DNA of 64,000 bases from UBA1738 sp045655325 (GTDB taxonomy: Bacteria > Bacillota > Clostridia > UBA1381). The stretch spans positions 27,079-91,078 of the forward strand of contig JAZOOY010000062.1 in the NCBI GenBank assembly GCA_045655325.1, in the 5' to 3' direction. The position numbers and the translations under genes are program-made. The number at the start of each line of letters is the position of its first letter. The stretch's first letter is position 1. Below, in pieces: positions 8,426 through 16,643 of the stretch. The notes beneath the pieces were generated by a model, which was not told where the DNA came from, searched no databases, and saw nothing but the letters and a program-made list of their open reading frames with translations.

Positions 8426-9877
8426 TTATATTCTTTTGTAAACTTGGGTTAAGTGACGGATTTTTTCTGCGGCACTATCTGTCAAAACGTCCTTTGTAAT
8501 TCTGAAACTCCAGTTGTCTGTGCTAAGTGTTGACGGAGTGTTCATTCTTCCCGGGATTTCCAAAAAGTCCTGAATAGGAATAATTGCAAGTTTTGAACTG
8601 CTTGACAAAGTTGCACGAACCATTCCCTGGGAAATATCCTTGTCGTCCTTAATGTTCAGGTATTCACGGATATATTCCTTATTAGGCTCATTTTGGAACC
8701 AGCCGGCACAAGTGTCATTGTCGTGAGTGCCTGTGTATACCACGCTGTTTTCAGGGTGGTGGTGAAGAAGATAGGTGTTGTCGTTATAAGGGTCAAAGGC
8801 AAACTGAAGAACTTTCATTCCAGGGAAACCGCAATTCTCTAAAAGCTTGTGCACTTCTTCGGTTAAGAACCCTAAATCTTCAGCTATAATTTCAATATCA
8901 CAACTTCTCTTAATAACGCTGAAAAGGTCCATTCCTGGCCCTTTAATCCATTTTCCACCCTTGGCATCGGCATCGCCATAAGGAATGGCATAGAACGCTT
9001 CAAAGCCACGGAAATGGTCAATTCGCACCACGTCAAACAATTTGGAGCAATTGTTTACACGCTTTATCCACCAATCATATCCGGTACTTCTCATTGCATT
9101 CCAGTCATAAAGGGGATTTCCCCAAAGCTGACCATCTTCGCAAAAAGCATCCGGTGGACAGCCTGCAACATTTGTTGGCATGCCGTTAATGTCAAGCATA
9201 AACTGTGACTGGTTTGCCCAAACGTCTGCGGAATCAAGAGCGGCGTAAATAGGCAGGTCGCCAATTATTTTGACGCCATTTTTTTCGGCATATTCCTTTA
9301 ATTTTTTCCACTGTGAATAGAAAAGGTACTGACCAAACTTATAAAAATCAATGCTATCAGCTATGCGGTCACGATAGGCATAAGAGATTGGCAAGTGCCT
9401 TAAATTTTCGTCCCATTCATACCAAGGAAGAAAATCATTGTCTTCTTTTATAGCCATAAACAGAGCATAAGAATCAAGCCAGTACGCATTTTCACGTTCA
9501 AATTCATAGTACTTTTCATTCTTTTCAAAATTCAGGAAAGCTCTTCTTAAAATAAACTCCCTTGAATCACGAACTGCATCAAAATTGACCTTTTTAGGAT
9601 CGTATCCGAAGTTCGGAACGTCAAGGTCGTCTTCTGTTAAAAGGTCATCTTTTACCAAAAGGTCAAGGTCAATTAAAAGGGTGTTTCCTGCAAACACGCT
9701 TGGACTCTGGTAAGGTGAGTTACCAAAAGCGGTTGGGTTTGTTGGAAGAATCTGCCAATAACTCTGACCTGATGCTTTTAAAAAGTCAATAAAGTCATAT
9801 GCTTCTTTCCCGATTGTGCCAATTCCGTATGGCGATGGAAGGCTCGAAATATGTAATAAAATGCCTGATTTTCGCAT
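8426..9877 (-). CDS. malQ: 4-alpha-glucanotransferase (amylomaltase)
   Basis: This 483-residue GH77 enzyme transfers alpha-1,4-glucan chains between maltodextrins in the cytoplasm. The start SGILLHISSLPSPYGIGTIG within residues 4-23, GDLPIYAALDSADVWAN, VRIDHFRGFEAFYAIP (nucleophile Asp in RIDHFRG) and IAEDLGFLT (general acid Glu in AEDLG) are family landmarks, and YTGTHDNDTCAGWF follows near the end. I start it at ATG 9877 because AGAGGT at 9886-9891 precedes it; an in-frame ATG 60 bases upstream lacks a site and gives an unrelated N-terminus. No other glycogen or maltose genes are adjacent. Confidence 0.95.
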   Translation of the reverse strand: MRKSGILLHISSLPSPYGIGTIGKEAYDFIDFLKASGQSYWQILPTNPTAFGNSPYQSPSVFAGNTLLIDLDLLVKDDLLTEDDLDVPNFGYDPKKVNFDAVRDSREFILRRAFLNFEKNEKYYEFERENAYWLDSYALFMAIKEDNDFLPWYEWDENLRHLPISYAYRDRIADSIDFYKFGQYLFYSQWKKLKEYAEKNGVKIIGDLPIYAALDSADVWANQSQFMLDINGMPTNVAGCPPDAFCEDGQLWGNPLYDWNAMRSTGYDWWIKRVNNCSKLFDVVRIDHFRGFEAFYAIPYGDADAKGGKWIKGPGMDLFSVIKRSCDIEIIAEDLGFLTEEVHKLLENCGFPGMKVLQFAFDPYNDNTYLLHHHPENSVVYTGTHDNDTCAGWFQNEPNKEYIREYLNIKDDKDISQGMVRATLSSSSKLAIIPIQDFLEIPGRMNTPSTLSTDNWSFRITKDVLTDSAAEKIRHLTQVYKRI

Positions 9878-9908
9878 GATATGTACCTCTTTTATATTGA
9901 TATATACC

Positions 9909-9937
9909 ATTCTATCACAACTATGGGAAAAATGCAA
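9909..9937 (-). promoter_or_regulatory. Promoter for malQ
   Basis: Read on the minus strand: TTGCAT, 17 bases, TAGAAT with TGA just upstream of the -10. It is back to back with the promoter of the histidine phosphatase gene. Confidence 0.6.
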
Positions 9938-9943
9938 AGAATA

Positions 9944-9972
9944 TTGAAATTTTTAGTAAAAAGGAGTATAAT
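9944..9972 (+). promoter_or_regulatory. Promoter for the histidine phosphatase gene
   Basis: TTGAAA at 9944-9949, 17 bases, then TATAAT at 9967-9972. The start codon follows 57 bases later. Confidence 0.75.
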
Positions 9973-10029
9973 AGAGTAGAGTAAAAAAGTTTAGTAATTT
10001 TAAATAGAACAAAACACAGGAGACATAAA

Positions 10030-10668
10030 ATGACAACATTACTTTTAATTCGTCACGGTGAAAGCGAGGCAAATGCCGATAAAGTGTTTGTAGGTCACAC
10101 TGATGTAGACCTTTCACCGCTTGGAGAACTTCAGGCACAAAAAACAGCAGAATTTATCAAGGAAAACTATAAGGTTGACAAGGTTTATGCAAGTGACTTA
10201 AAAAGAGCCTATAGAACGGGAAAATTCGTAGCAGACGCCTTGGGACTTGATGTAACCGCCGATAGCGGACTTCGTGAAATCTATGCAGGAAGCTGGGAAG
10301 GTGAAAAGTTTCAGACACTAATGGATACAAATGCCGACTATGCTGTGTGGAAAAATGATATCGGAAACTCTTGCCCAACAGATGGCGAACCTGTCAGGGA
10401 CGTGTGGGACAGAATCCACTACAAACTTCTTGAGATTGCAATAATGAATGAAGGCAAAACTATTGCCATAGCAACTCACGCAACGCCGATTCGCTGTATG
10501 ATAGCAAGATGCCTTGGTATGGGACTTTCAGGTATGAAAAATCTTCCTTGGGCAGTAAATGCATCAGTTACCGAAATTACATTTGAAAATGACATGTTTA
10601 TGGTGACAAAGGCGCCACAATTTAAGCATTTAGCTGACCTTAAAACTGAATTACCGAATAACGTATAA
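10030..10668 (+). CDS. Histidine phosphatase family protein (phosphoglycerate mutase-like)
   Basis: This 212-residue cytoplasmic protein has LLLIRHGES at residues 4-12, so His9 is the expected phospho-acceptor, and ATHATPIRC supplies the second catalytic His. SDLKRAYRTGKF and LREIYAGSWEG are standard family blocks. Members include cofactor-dependent phosphoglycerate mutase, CobC/alpha-ribazole phosphatase and phosphoserine phosphatases of the PspA type; the sequence alone does not choose among them. It is a single-gene unit with a clear promoter, GGAG site and terminator. The nearby serC-serA operon lacks a visible SerB, so a phosphoserine role is possible but only inferred. Confidence 0.88.
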   Translation: MTTLLLIRHGESEANADKVFVGHTDVDLSPLGELQAQKTAEFIKENYKVDKVYASDLKRAYRTGKFVADALGLDVTADSGLREIYAGSWEGEKFQTLMDTNADYAVWKNDIGNSCPTDGEPVRDVWDRIHYKLLEIAIMNEGKTIAIATHATPIRCMIARCLGMGLSGMKNLPWAVNASVTEITFENDMFMVTKAPQFKHLADLKTELPNNV

Positions 10669-10691
10669 AAGCAGGCAAATGCCTGCTTTTT
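10667..10691 (+). terminator. Terminator after the histidine phosphatase gene
   Basis: AAAGCAGGC and GCCTGCTTT form a perfect 9-base stem around AAAT, followed by TTT. Confidence 0.88.
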
Positions 10692-10697
10692 ATAATA

Positions 10698-10775
10698 TAG
10701 GAAATTGCGTAAATCGCAATGACGTATATTTCAAAATTGCTTCCTTATTCCTACGCCCGCAGGCGGGGCTTCTAT
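10698..10775. repeat. Paired small hairpins, possible degenerate intergenic repeat
   Basis: TTGCG-TAAAT-CGCAA is followed by ATGACGTAT, then a second hairpin CCCGC-AGG-CGGGG about 40 bases on. The block lies between convergent genes. The second hairpin could act as a weak terminator for the thioesterase gene. The resemblance to dispersed REP-like units is a visual impression only. Confidence 0.3.
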
Positions 10776-10786
10776 CAAAAGCTTTT

Positions 10787-11176
10787 TTATTTTGTTACAA
10801 GTCTTGGTACAGGCGTTGGGCGGTCATTTTCATCAAGTGCCACCATAACAAGTCGTGCCTTATTAATAAGCTTTCTCTCGCCAGAAAGATACTCAATATA
10901 AGTGTTCACCGCAATATCCATGGAAGATGTGCCAACCTTTTCGATTTTTCCTGTTAAAACCAGGGTGTCGTTAACACGTGCTGGGTGCTTGAATTCAAGG
11001 CTATCCACCAAAACTGTGGTGACGTTTCGTTGACTGTGGCGCCTTGCGGTAACTGCTGCCACAATATCAATCCATTCCATAAGTTGACCGCCAAAAAGCC
11101 TGCCAAATCCGTTCATGTTTGACTGGGTCAGAATCTGTACTTGTTCCGTGTATGAATCTTTTGCTGATTTTTCCAT
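10787..11176 (-). CDS. Acyl-CoA thioesterase, hotdog fold (YciA/BFIT type)
   Basis: This 129-residue single-hotdog protein hydrolyses acyl-CoA thioesters in the cytoplasm. MNGFGRLFGGQLMEWID near residues 21-37 carries the Asn and the helix typical of the YciA/acyl-CoA hydrolase group, followed by VDSLEFKHPARVNDTL. Length is normal for the family. GGAGGAA precedes the ATG. It is convergent with the histidine phosphatase gene and shares the spacer with it. Substrate chain length cannot be predicted. Confidence 0.9.
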   Translation of the reverse strand: MEKSAKDSYTEQVQILTQSNMNGFGRLFGGQLMEWIDIVAAVTARRHSQRNVTTVLVDSLEFKHPARVNDTLVLTGKIEKVGTSSMDIAVNTYIEYLSGERKLINKARLVMVALDENDRPTPVPRLVTK

Positions 11177-11230
11177 ATAAATTCCTCCAATTTTTAATAG
11201 TATTTTCTTAAAAAATGGAAAAATACCAAC

Positions 11231-11259
11231 TTTACATAGAATAAAATTTGTGGTAAAAT
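11231..11259 (+). promoter_or_regulatory. Promoter for yqeG-aroEK operon
   Basis: TTTACA at 11231-11236, 17 bases, then TAAAAT at 11254-11259 with an extended TGG. Confidence 0.68.
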
Positions 11260-11294
11260 AGAAGATAATGGTAAAGCTAGTTTTGGAGGCAAAA

Positions 11295-11783
11295 ATGTTT
11301 AAAAAATTCTATCCTGACGTAAGATTTAAATCAATTAAAGATATAACCGCTGACCTTTTAAAGGAAAAAGGTATAGATTATGCACTACTTGACATTGACA
11401 ACACTTTGGTAAGCTATACAAGTCCTTTGGCGGATGATAATGCAAGGGAATTCCTTTCAATGCTTGACGAACTTGGAATAAAATACGCTTTTGTTTCAAA
11501 CAACCACAAGGCACGTGTTGCAAAGTTTGCAGAGGAATTTGGTGCAGTTTACGTTAACGATGCGGCAAAACCGCTTTTGTTTGGTATAAAAAGAGCTATG
11601 CGAAAAATCGGTGCCGAAAAATGCAAAACTGCCTTTATCGGTGACCAGGTTTTCACAGATGTTTATGCGGGAAAAAGAGCAGGACTTTTCACCATTATGG
11701 TAGACCCGATTGAAGCGAAAGAAACACCGTTTTTTGCAGTAAAGAGATACTTTGAGAAAATTGTTTTAAAGGATATGAACTGA
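11295..11783 (+). CDS. yqeG: YqeG family HAD IIIA-type phosphatase
   Basis: This 162-residue protein has the HAD motif LLDIDNTLV with Asp33 and Asp35 as nucleophile and acid, VSNNHKAR as motif II, KPLLFGI as motif III and IGDQVFTDVYAGKRAG as motif IV. It corresponds to B. subtilis YqeG, a HAD phosphatase of uncertain substrate normally found beside aroE-type genes, as here. I place the start at ATG 11295 because TTGGAGG at 11284-11290 precedes it; an earlier ATG at 11268 has no site. The stop is one base before the aroE-aroK start, so the pair is coupled. Confidence 0.9.
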   Translation: MFKKFYPDVRFKSIKDITADLLKEKGIDYALLDIDNTLVSYTSPLADDNAREFLSMLDELGIKYAFVSNNHKARVAKFAEEFGAVYVNDAAKPLLFGIKRAMRKIGAEKCKTAFIGDQVFTDVYAGKRAGLFTIMVDPIEAKETPFFAVKRYFEKIVLKDMN

Positions 11784-11784
11784 T

Positions 11785-13107
11785 ATGAAAAAACTTGCAG
11801 TAATAGGGCACCCGATAGCACATAGCTATTCACCCTTGATGCACAACTACATTTCCCGGGAAATGAACCAGGAGTATATATACGAAGCCTTTGATGTAGC
11901 ACCTGAAAATCTTGGCGAAGCAGTTGCAAAACTAAAGGCAGACGGCATTTTGGGATTTAACGTAACTGCACCGCACAAGTTTAATGTGATGCAGTATTTG
12001 GATGAAATTTCAGAAGATGCCCGATATTTTGGTGCGGTAAATACAGTAGTAAATAAAAACGGCAGGCTTATCGGCTATAACACCGATGCAGACGGCTTTT
12101 ATGAAGCACTTTGCTGCCGTGGAATTAACCCCCAGGGTAAGCACGTACTCATTTTAGGTGCAGGTGGTGCAGCACAGCCAGTGGCAATAAACCTATCCAC
12201 AAAATGTGCATCCCTGACGATTACTAACCGCACAAAAGAGCGTCTTTTCGCACTTTGTGACCAAGTGAAAAAGTGCACAGGAGCGGAGATAAAAACAGAA
12301 ATTGACCGTGCAAATTATGATATTATTATAAACTGCACAAGTCTTGGAATGGGCAAAAATATAGGCATTTCACCGCTTTCTGACTTGAGTCTTATAACCA
12401 AGGATACATACTGCGTGGATATGATATATAACCCTTGGGAAACACAATTTCTAAAGGATGCAAAAAAGCAGGGTGCTAAATGCGAAAACGGACTTTCTAT
12501 GCTGATTTTTCAGGGTATTTTAGCATATCGTTTATTCACGGAAGTTAATGTTCCTTTATCTATTGCAGACGGCATTGAAGGCGAAATCCTTGCTCATAGA
12601 AACATTGTTTTGACAGGATTTATGGCAAGCGGAAAAACTGTGGTAGGAAAGGCACTTGCTGAAAAATTGGGACGAAAATTTGTTGACACAGACCATTTGA
12701 TAGAAGAAAAATGTAAAATGACAATCACTGAAATCTTTGAAAAATATGGGGAAGAGTATTTCAGAAAAGTCGAAACAGAAGTTATAGCAGAAGTTTCGCT
12801 TGAAAAAGGCTCTGTAATCGCCACAGGCGGCGGTGTGGTGCTGAATGGTGATAATATAGAAACTTTGCGAAAGAACGCCACAATCGTGAATTTAGAGCCT
12901 TGTGAGAGCGTTATTATTTCAAGACTTTCACAGGATGACGGAACAAGACCTTTAAACAAGGGTCAGGATATAGGACAGATTTTGGACAGATTTGAAAAAA
13001 GAAAGCCTTTTTATGATAACTGCGACGTGAAAGTGAAGATAACAAAGGAAATGAGCGTTGAAGATTCACTTTTGGCAGTTTTAAAAGGTTTGGAGGGTAG
13101 AATATGA
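11785..13107 (+). CDS. aroE-aroK: Shikimate dehydrogenase - shikimate kinase fusion
   Basis: This 440-residue bifunctional protein catalyses two successive shikimate pathway steps: 3-dehydroshikimate reduction by NADPH and phosphorylation of shikimate. Residues 1-268 are AroE, with HSYSPLMHN at 13-21, Lys65 (NVTAPHK), Asn86 and Asp101 of the active site, and the GAGGAA nucleotide motif at 125-130. Residues 272-440 are AroK, with Walker A GFMASGKT at 278-285, the shikimate-binding Asp in FVDTD, and the GGG loop at 348-350 followed by a DGTRPL lid. No stop or frameshift lies between. It overlaps the next gene by 4 bases. Other shikimate genes are not in the window. Confidence 0.94.
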   Translation: MKKLAVIGHPIAHSYSPLMHNYISREMNQEYIYEAFDVAPENLGEAVAKLKADGILGFNVTAPHKFNVMQYLDEISEDARYFGAVNTVVNKNGRLIGYNTDADGFYEALCCRGINPQGKHVLILGAGGAAQPVAINLSTKCASLTITNRTKERLFALCDQVKKCTGAEIKTEIDRANYDIIINCTSLGMGKNIGISPLSDLSLITKDTYCVDMIYNPWETQFLKDAKKQGAKCENGLSMLIFQGILAYRLFTEVNVPLSIADGIEGEILAHRNIVLTGFMASGKTVVGKALAEKLGRKFVDTDHLIEEKCKMTITEIFEKYGEEYFRKVETEVIAEVSLEKGSVIATGGGVVLNGDNIETLRKNATIVNLEPCESVIISRLSQDDGTRPLNKGQDIGQILDRFEKRKPFYDNCDVKVKITKEMSVEDSLLAVLKGLEGRI

Positions 13108-13958
13108 TAGCAAAATTCGGCGCTGCGGGAAACAGCGACAGCTTTTATAAAGAGGGTCATAAGGCGTCAGAAGAAATGCCACATTGGCTTTCAAATATGG
13201 GCCTTGATGCCTATGAATACCAATGCGGAAACGGCGTAAGATGCGGTGAGGCAACTGCCAGAAAGATTGCCGAAAAGGCACAGGAACACAGCATTATAAT
13301 GAGTGTTCATTCGCCATACTATATAAACCTTGCAACACCTGAAGAAGAAAAAAGAGCAGGGAATATCAATTACATTCTTCAGTCAGCACAGCTTGTCAAA
13401 TATTTGGGCGGTGACAGGGTTGTAGTTCATAGCGGTGCCCTTGGCAAAATGACGAGGGAAGAGGCAACGGAGCGTGCCAAGGAATGCTTGAAAATTGTAA
13501 GAAGTGAAATGATAAATGCAGGTTTTTCTGACGTAAGACTTTGCATTGAAACTATGGGAAAGATAAATCAGCTTGGAAACCTTGATGAGGTTATGGAGCT
13601 TTGCCGAGTTGATGATAGTTTTCTTCCATGTATCGACTTTGGTCATTTAAACGCAAGAACTCTTGGCGGATTAAAGGCAAAAGAAGACTTTGAAGTAATT
13701 TTTGACACTATTGAAAATAGGCTTGGAAATGAAAGACTAAAGGTTTTCCACTCACATTTTTCAAAGATTGAATACACAAAAGGCGGAGAGAAAAAGCACT
13801 TGACATACGAGGATACTGTGTATGGCCCAGACTTTGATTTTGTGGCAGAAATTATGGCAGAGCGTGACATTGGTGCTACAATCATCTGCGAATCCTGTGG
13901 AACGCAGGCAGAAGACGCTTTGATTATGAAAAAGATCTATGAGAAATTTAAAAAGTAA
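13104..13958 (+). CDS. Endonuclease IV-like TIM-barrel protein
   Basis: This 284-residue protein belongs to AP endonuclease family 2 (COG0648 type), which cuts DNA 5' of abasic sites using three zinc ions. Likely ligands are visible in order: His in SVHSPYY, His in VVHSGALGK, Glu in CIETMGK, Asp and His in CIDFGHLNA, His in FHSHFS and Glu in IICESCG. The stretch near YGPDF differs from typical Nfo, so the zinc set may be incomplete and a sugar isomerase-like role cannot be excluded. The ATG overlaps the aroE-aroK stop (ATGA), making it the last gene of that operon. Confidence 0.8.
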   Translation: MIAKFGAAGNSDSFYKEGHKASEEMPHWLSNMGLDAYEYQCGNGVRCGEATARKIAEKAQEHSIIMSVHSPYYINLATPEEEKRAGNINYILQSAQLVKYLGGDRVVVHSGALGKMTREEATERAKECLKIVRSEMINAGFSDVRLCIETMGKINQLGNLDEVMELCRVDDSFLPCIDFGHLNARTLGGLKAKEDFEVIFDTIENRLGNERLKVFHSHFSKIEYTKGGEKKHLTYEDTVYGPDFDFVAEIMAERDIGATIICESCGTQAEDALIMKKIYEKFKK

Positions 13959-13960
13959 AT

Positions 13961-14010
13961 AAGCCTCCCTTGCCTAAAGGGAGAGGGACCACCGAAGGTG
14001 GTGGAGGGAT
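13961..14010. repeat. REP-like double-hairpin intergenic element
   Basis: Immediately after the stop codon comes CCTCCCTT-gcct-AAAGGGAG, then ACCACC-gaa-GGTGGT, then GGAGGGAT, which can also pair with the opening CCTCCC. Highly similar GC-rich double hairpins are, as I recall, dispersed in intergenic spaces of many gut Clostridia. Its base composition contrasts with the AT-rich surroundings. Confidence 0.6.
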
Positions 14011-14023
14011 AAATACTTTAAAA

Positions 14024-14060
14024 TAAAAAAAAAGACAAGGTTTTAAACCTTGTCTTTTTT
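14024..14060. terminator. Bidirectional terminator between the endonuclease-like gene and tRNA-Thr
   Basis: AAAGACAAGG and CCTTGTCTTT pair around TTTTAAA; A and T runs flank both sides, so it ends transcription from both directions. Confidence 0.88.
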
Positions 14061-14136
<76 letters not shown>

Positions 14137-14211
14137 ACATCGTGTTAATTATAATATAAAAGGTCAGTTTTGTCAAGATAAAAGGAATCAGAATTTTCAT
14201 AAAGTTATACA

Positions 14212-14243
14212 AAAATAGCAGAAGCGATTGCTTCTGCTATTTT
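14212..14243 (-). terminator. Terminator after serA
   Basis: On the minus strand AAAATAGCAGAAGC pairs with GCTTCTGCTATTTT around a 4-base loop, followed by T residues. Confidence 0.88.
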
Positions 14244-14247
14244 AATC

Positions 14248-15411
14248 TTATTTAATAACTCTTACTCTTAAAACTCCGTCAATTGCATTTAGCTTATCAA
14301 CGATTTCATCTGTAATGATGTCATCTGAATTTAAGATTGTGTAAGCAAGGTCTTTCTTGCTCTTGTTGATAAGGTCTGCAATGTTATGTTTTGTATCAGC
14401 AAATACTGTTGTAAACTGAGTAAGCATTGTAGGAACGTTCTTGTGAAGAATACAAACTCTGCCTTTACCTGACATTGGAAGTGAGCAGTTAGGGAAGTTA
14501 ACAGAGTTTAAAATATCACCAGTTTCAAGGTAGTTTGCGATTTCCTGAGCTGCCATAACTGCACAGTTATCTTCTGATTCAGAAGTTGAAGCACCAAGGT
14601 GAGGGATTGCGATAATGCCCTTTTCATTAAGAACGTCAGCGCAAGGGAAGTCAACAACATAGCTTGAAACCTTGCCTGAAGCAAGAGCTGCCTTAATTGC
14701 ATCATTGTCAACAAGTTCGCCACGAGCGAAGTTCAAAATCTTAACGCCGTCCTTCATTTTTGAGATTGTATCCTTATTGATGCTTCTCTTTGTATCGTCT
14801 GTTAGCGGAACGTGGATTGTTAAGTAATCAGCTTCAGCATAAACTTCGTCAGCAGATTTTGCCTGTTTAATATGGTGTGAAAGCTTCCAAGCCGCATCAA
14901 CTGAAAGATAAGGGTCGTAACCAATAACTGTCATACCAAAGTGACGAGCTGCGTTTGCAACCAAAACACCGATAGCGCCAAGGCCAATAACACCAAGAGT
15001 TTTGCCCTGAACTTCTGTACCTGCAAAGTTTGACTTACCCTTTTCAACCTGCTTTGCAACATCGTCGCCGGTTAGGGTAGAAGCCCAGTTAATACCGCCA
15101 ACAACGTCACGAGATGCAAGGAAAAGACCTGCCAAAACAAGTTCCTTTACCGCATTTGCGTTAGCACCTGGAGTGTTGAATACAACAATACCCTTTTCAG
15201 AACACTTGTCAATAGGAATATTGTTTGTACCTGCACCTGCTCTTGCTACTGCCTTTAGAGATTTTGGAAACTCCATATCGTGCATAGCAAAGCTACGAAG
15301 AATGATACCGTCAGCATCTTGTGTGCTATCTTCTGTAATATTGTATTTTGTGCTGTCAAGCTGGTCAAGACCGCAAGCAGCGATTTTGTTTAGTGTTAAA
15401 ATATCATACAT
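14248..15411 (-). CDS. serA: D-3-phosphoglycerate dehydrogenase
   Basis: This 387-residue NAD-dependent enzyme oxidises 3-phosphoglycerate to 3-phosphohydroxypyruvate, the first step of serine synthesis. GVIGLGAIGVLVAN near residue 140 is the NAD site, NFARGELVD holds the catalytic Arg region, and PHLGASTSESE the catalytic His. A C-terminal ACT domain of about 70 residues (from GRVCILHKNVPTML) suggests serine feedback control; the length fits the short SerA type common in Clostridia and Bacteroidetes. It starts 17 bases after serC behind GAGGTAA, so the two form one operon. Confidence 0.95.
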   Translation of the reverse strand: MYDILTLNKIAACGLDQLDSTKYNITEDSTQDADGIILRSFAMHDMEFPKSLKAVARAGAGTNNIPIDKCSEKGIVVFNTPGANANAVKELVLAGLFLASRDVVGGINWASTLTGDDVAKQVEKGKSNFAGTEVQGKTLGVIGLGAIGVLVANAARHFGMTVIGYDPYLSVDAAWKLSHHIKQAKSADEVYAEADYLTIHVPLTDDTKRSINKDTISKMKDGVKILNFARGELVDNDAIKAALASGKVSSYVVDFPCADVLNEKGIIAIPHLGASTSESEDNCAVMAAQEIANYLETGDILNSVNFPNCSLPMSGKGRVCILHKNVPTMLTQFTTVFADTKHNIADLINKSKKDLAYTILNSDDIITDEIVDKLNAIDGVLRVRVIK

Positions 15412-15428
15412 GGGAAATTACCTCGTTT

Positions 15429-16511
15429 TTATTTGTTTTCTGCTTCGAATTTCTTCATAAATTCAACAAGCTTTTCTACGCCTTCTACCGGCATAGCGTT
15501 GTAGATGCTGGCTCTCATACCGCCAACAGAGCGGTGACCCTTTAGGTTAACAAAGCCTGCTTCTTTTGCTTCCTTAATGAATTTTGCATTAAGATCGTCA
15601 TCTTCTGTAATGAAAGGAACGTTCATAAGTGAACGGTCTTCAGGAACAACAGTACCCTTGAACATTTCTGATGAATCAAGGAAATCGTAAAGGATTTTAG
15701 TCTTTTTCTCGTTAACTTCCTGAACAGCACCAACACCGCCCTGTTCCTTAATCCATTCAAGAACAAGCTTCATAATGTAGATACCATATGTAGGTGGTGT
15801 GTTGTACATTGAACCGTTATCCATGTGGATCTGGTAGTTGAACATAGTTGGTGTGATGTCCATAGCGTTACCGATTAGGTCTTCACGAACAATTACAAGT
15901 GTTACACCTGCAGGACCAAGGTTCTTCTGTGCACCAGCAAATAGTAGGCCGAACTTTGATACGTCAAGTTCTTCTGACATAATGCAAGATGAAATATCTG
16001 CAACTAGTGGAACATCACCTGTATCAGGAAGTTCATTAAACTTTGTTCCGTAAATTGTGTTGTTAAGGCAGATGTAGAAGTAGTCTGCATCTTTTGAGAA
16101 TGTGCTCTTGTCAAGCTTTGGAATGTAAGAAAATGTCTTATCTGCAGATGATGCAATCTTATTAACTGTTATGTATCTTTCAGCTTCCTGTGCTGCCTTT
16201 TTAGCCCACTGACCTGTGATTACGATATCACACTTCTTATTCTTGTTACCAAGGTTCATTGGAATCATAGCAAACTGGCTTGATCCACCACCCTGTAGGA
16301 ACATTACCTTATAGTTATCAGGTACGTGCATAAGTTCACGAACTAGTGCTTCGCAACCGTTGATGATTTCTTCATAATCCTTTGAACGGTGGCTCATTTC
16401 CATAACAGACATACCTGCTGTGCCGTATTCCACCATTTCTTTTTGTGCCTTTTCAAGTACTTCTACAGGAAGCATTGATGGGCCTGCTGAAAAGTTATAA
16501 ACTCTACTCAT
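15429..16511 (-). CDS. serC: Phosphoserine aminotransferase
   Basis: This 360-residue PLP enzyme transaminates 3-phosphohydroxypyruvate with glutamate to give phosphoserine. The opening VYNFSAGPSMLPVEVLEKAQ region, LQGGGSSQFAMIPMN for phosphate/PLP binding, and the PLP lysine in FAGAQKNLGPAGVT are classical; KGHRSVGGMRASIYNAMP closes the protein. Length matches the family. It is the promoter-proximal gene of the serC-serA operon, with GAGGTAA before the ATG. SerB is not found nearby. Confidence 0.96.
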   Translation of the reverse strand: MSRVYNFSAGPSMLPVEVLEKAQKEMVEYGTAGMSVMEMSHRSKDYEEIINGCEALVRELMHVPDNYKVMFLQGGGSSQFAMIPMNLGNKNKKCDIVITGQWAKKAAQEAERYITVNKIASSADKTFSYIPKLDKSTFSKDADYFYICLNNTIYGTKFNELPDTGDVPLVADISSCIMSEELDVSKFGLLFAGAQKNLGPAGVTLVIVREDLIGNAMDITPTMFNYQIHMDNGSMYNTPPTYGIYIMKLVLEWIKEQGGVGAVQEVNEKKTKILYDFLDSSEMFKGTVVPEDRSLMNVPFITEDDDLNAKFIKEAKEAGFVNLKGHRSVGGMRASIYNAMPVEGVEKLVEFMKKFEAENK

Positions 16512-16545
16512 TTGAAATTACCTCGCTTTTTTGAATATTGGATTC

Positions 16546-16574
16546 ATTATACTACCCAGAGTAGGAAAGGTCAA
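16546..16574 (-). promoter_or_regulatory. Promoter for serC-serA
   Basis: Minus-strand TTGACC, 17 bases, TATAAT, 35 bases upstream of the serC start. Confidence 0.78.
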
Positions 16575-16616
16575 TAAAAAATAGAGAAAAAAGTCGGATT
16601 TTTCGTCAAAAAACTG

Positions 16617-16643
16617 TCAAAAATCAACCACAGGTTGATTTTA
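16617..16643 (-). terminator. Terminator overlapping the cwlD stop
   Basis: Minus strand reads AAAATCAACC-TGT-GGTTGATTTTT. The 5' arm includes the stop codon. Confidence 0.75.
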
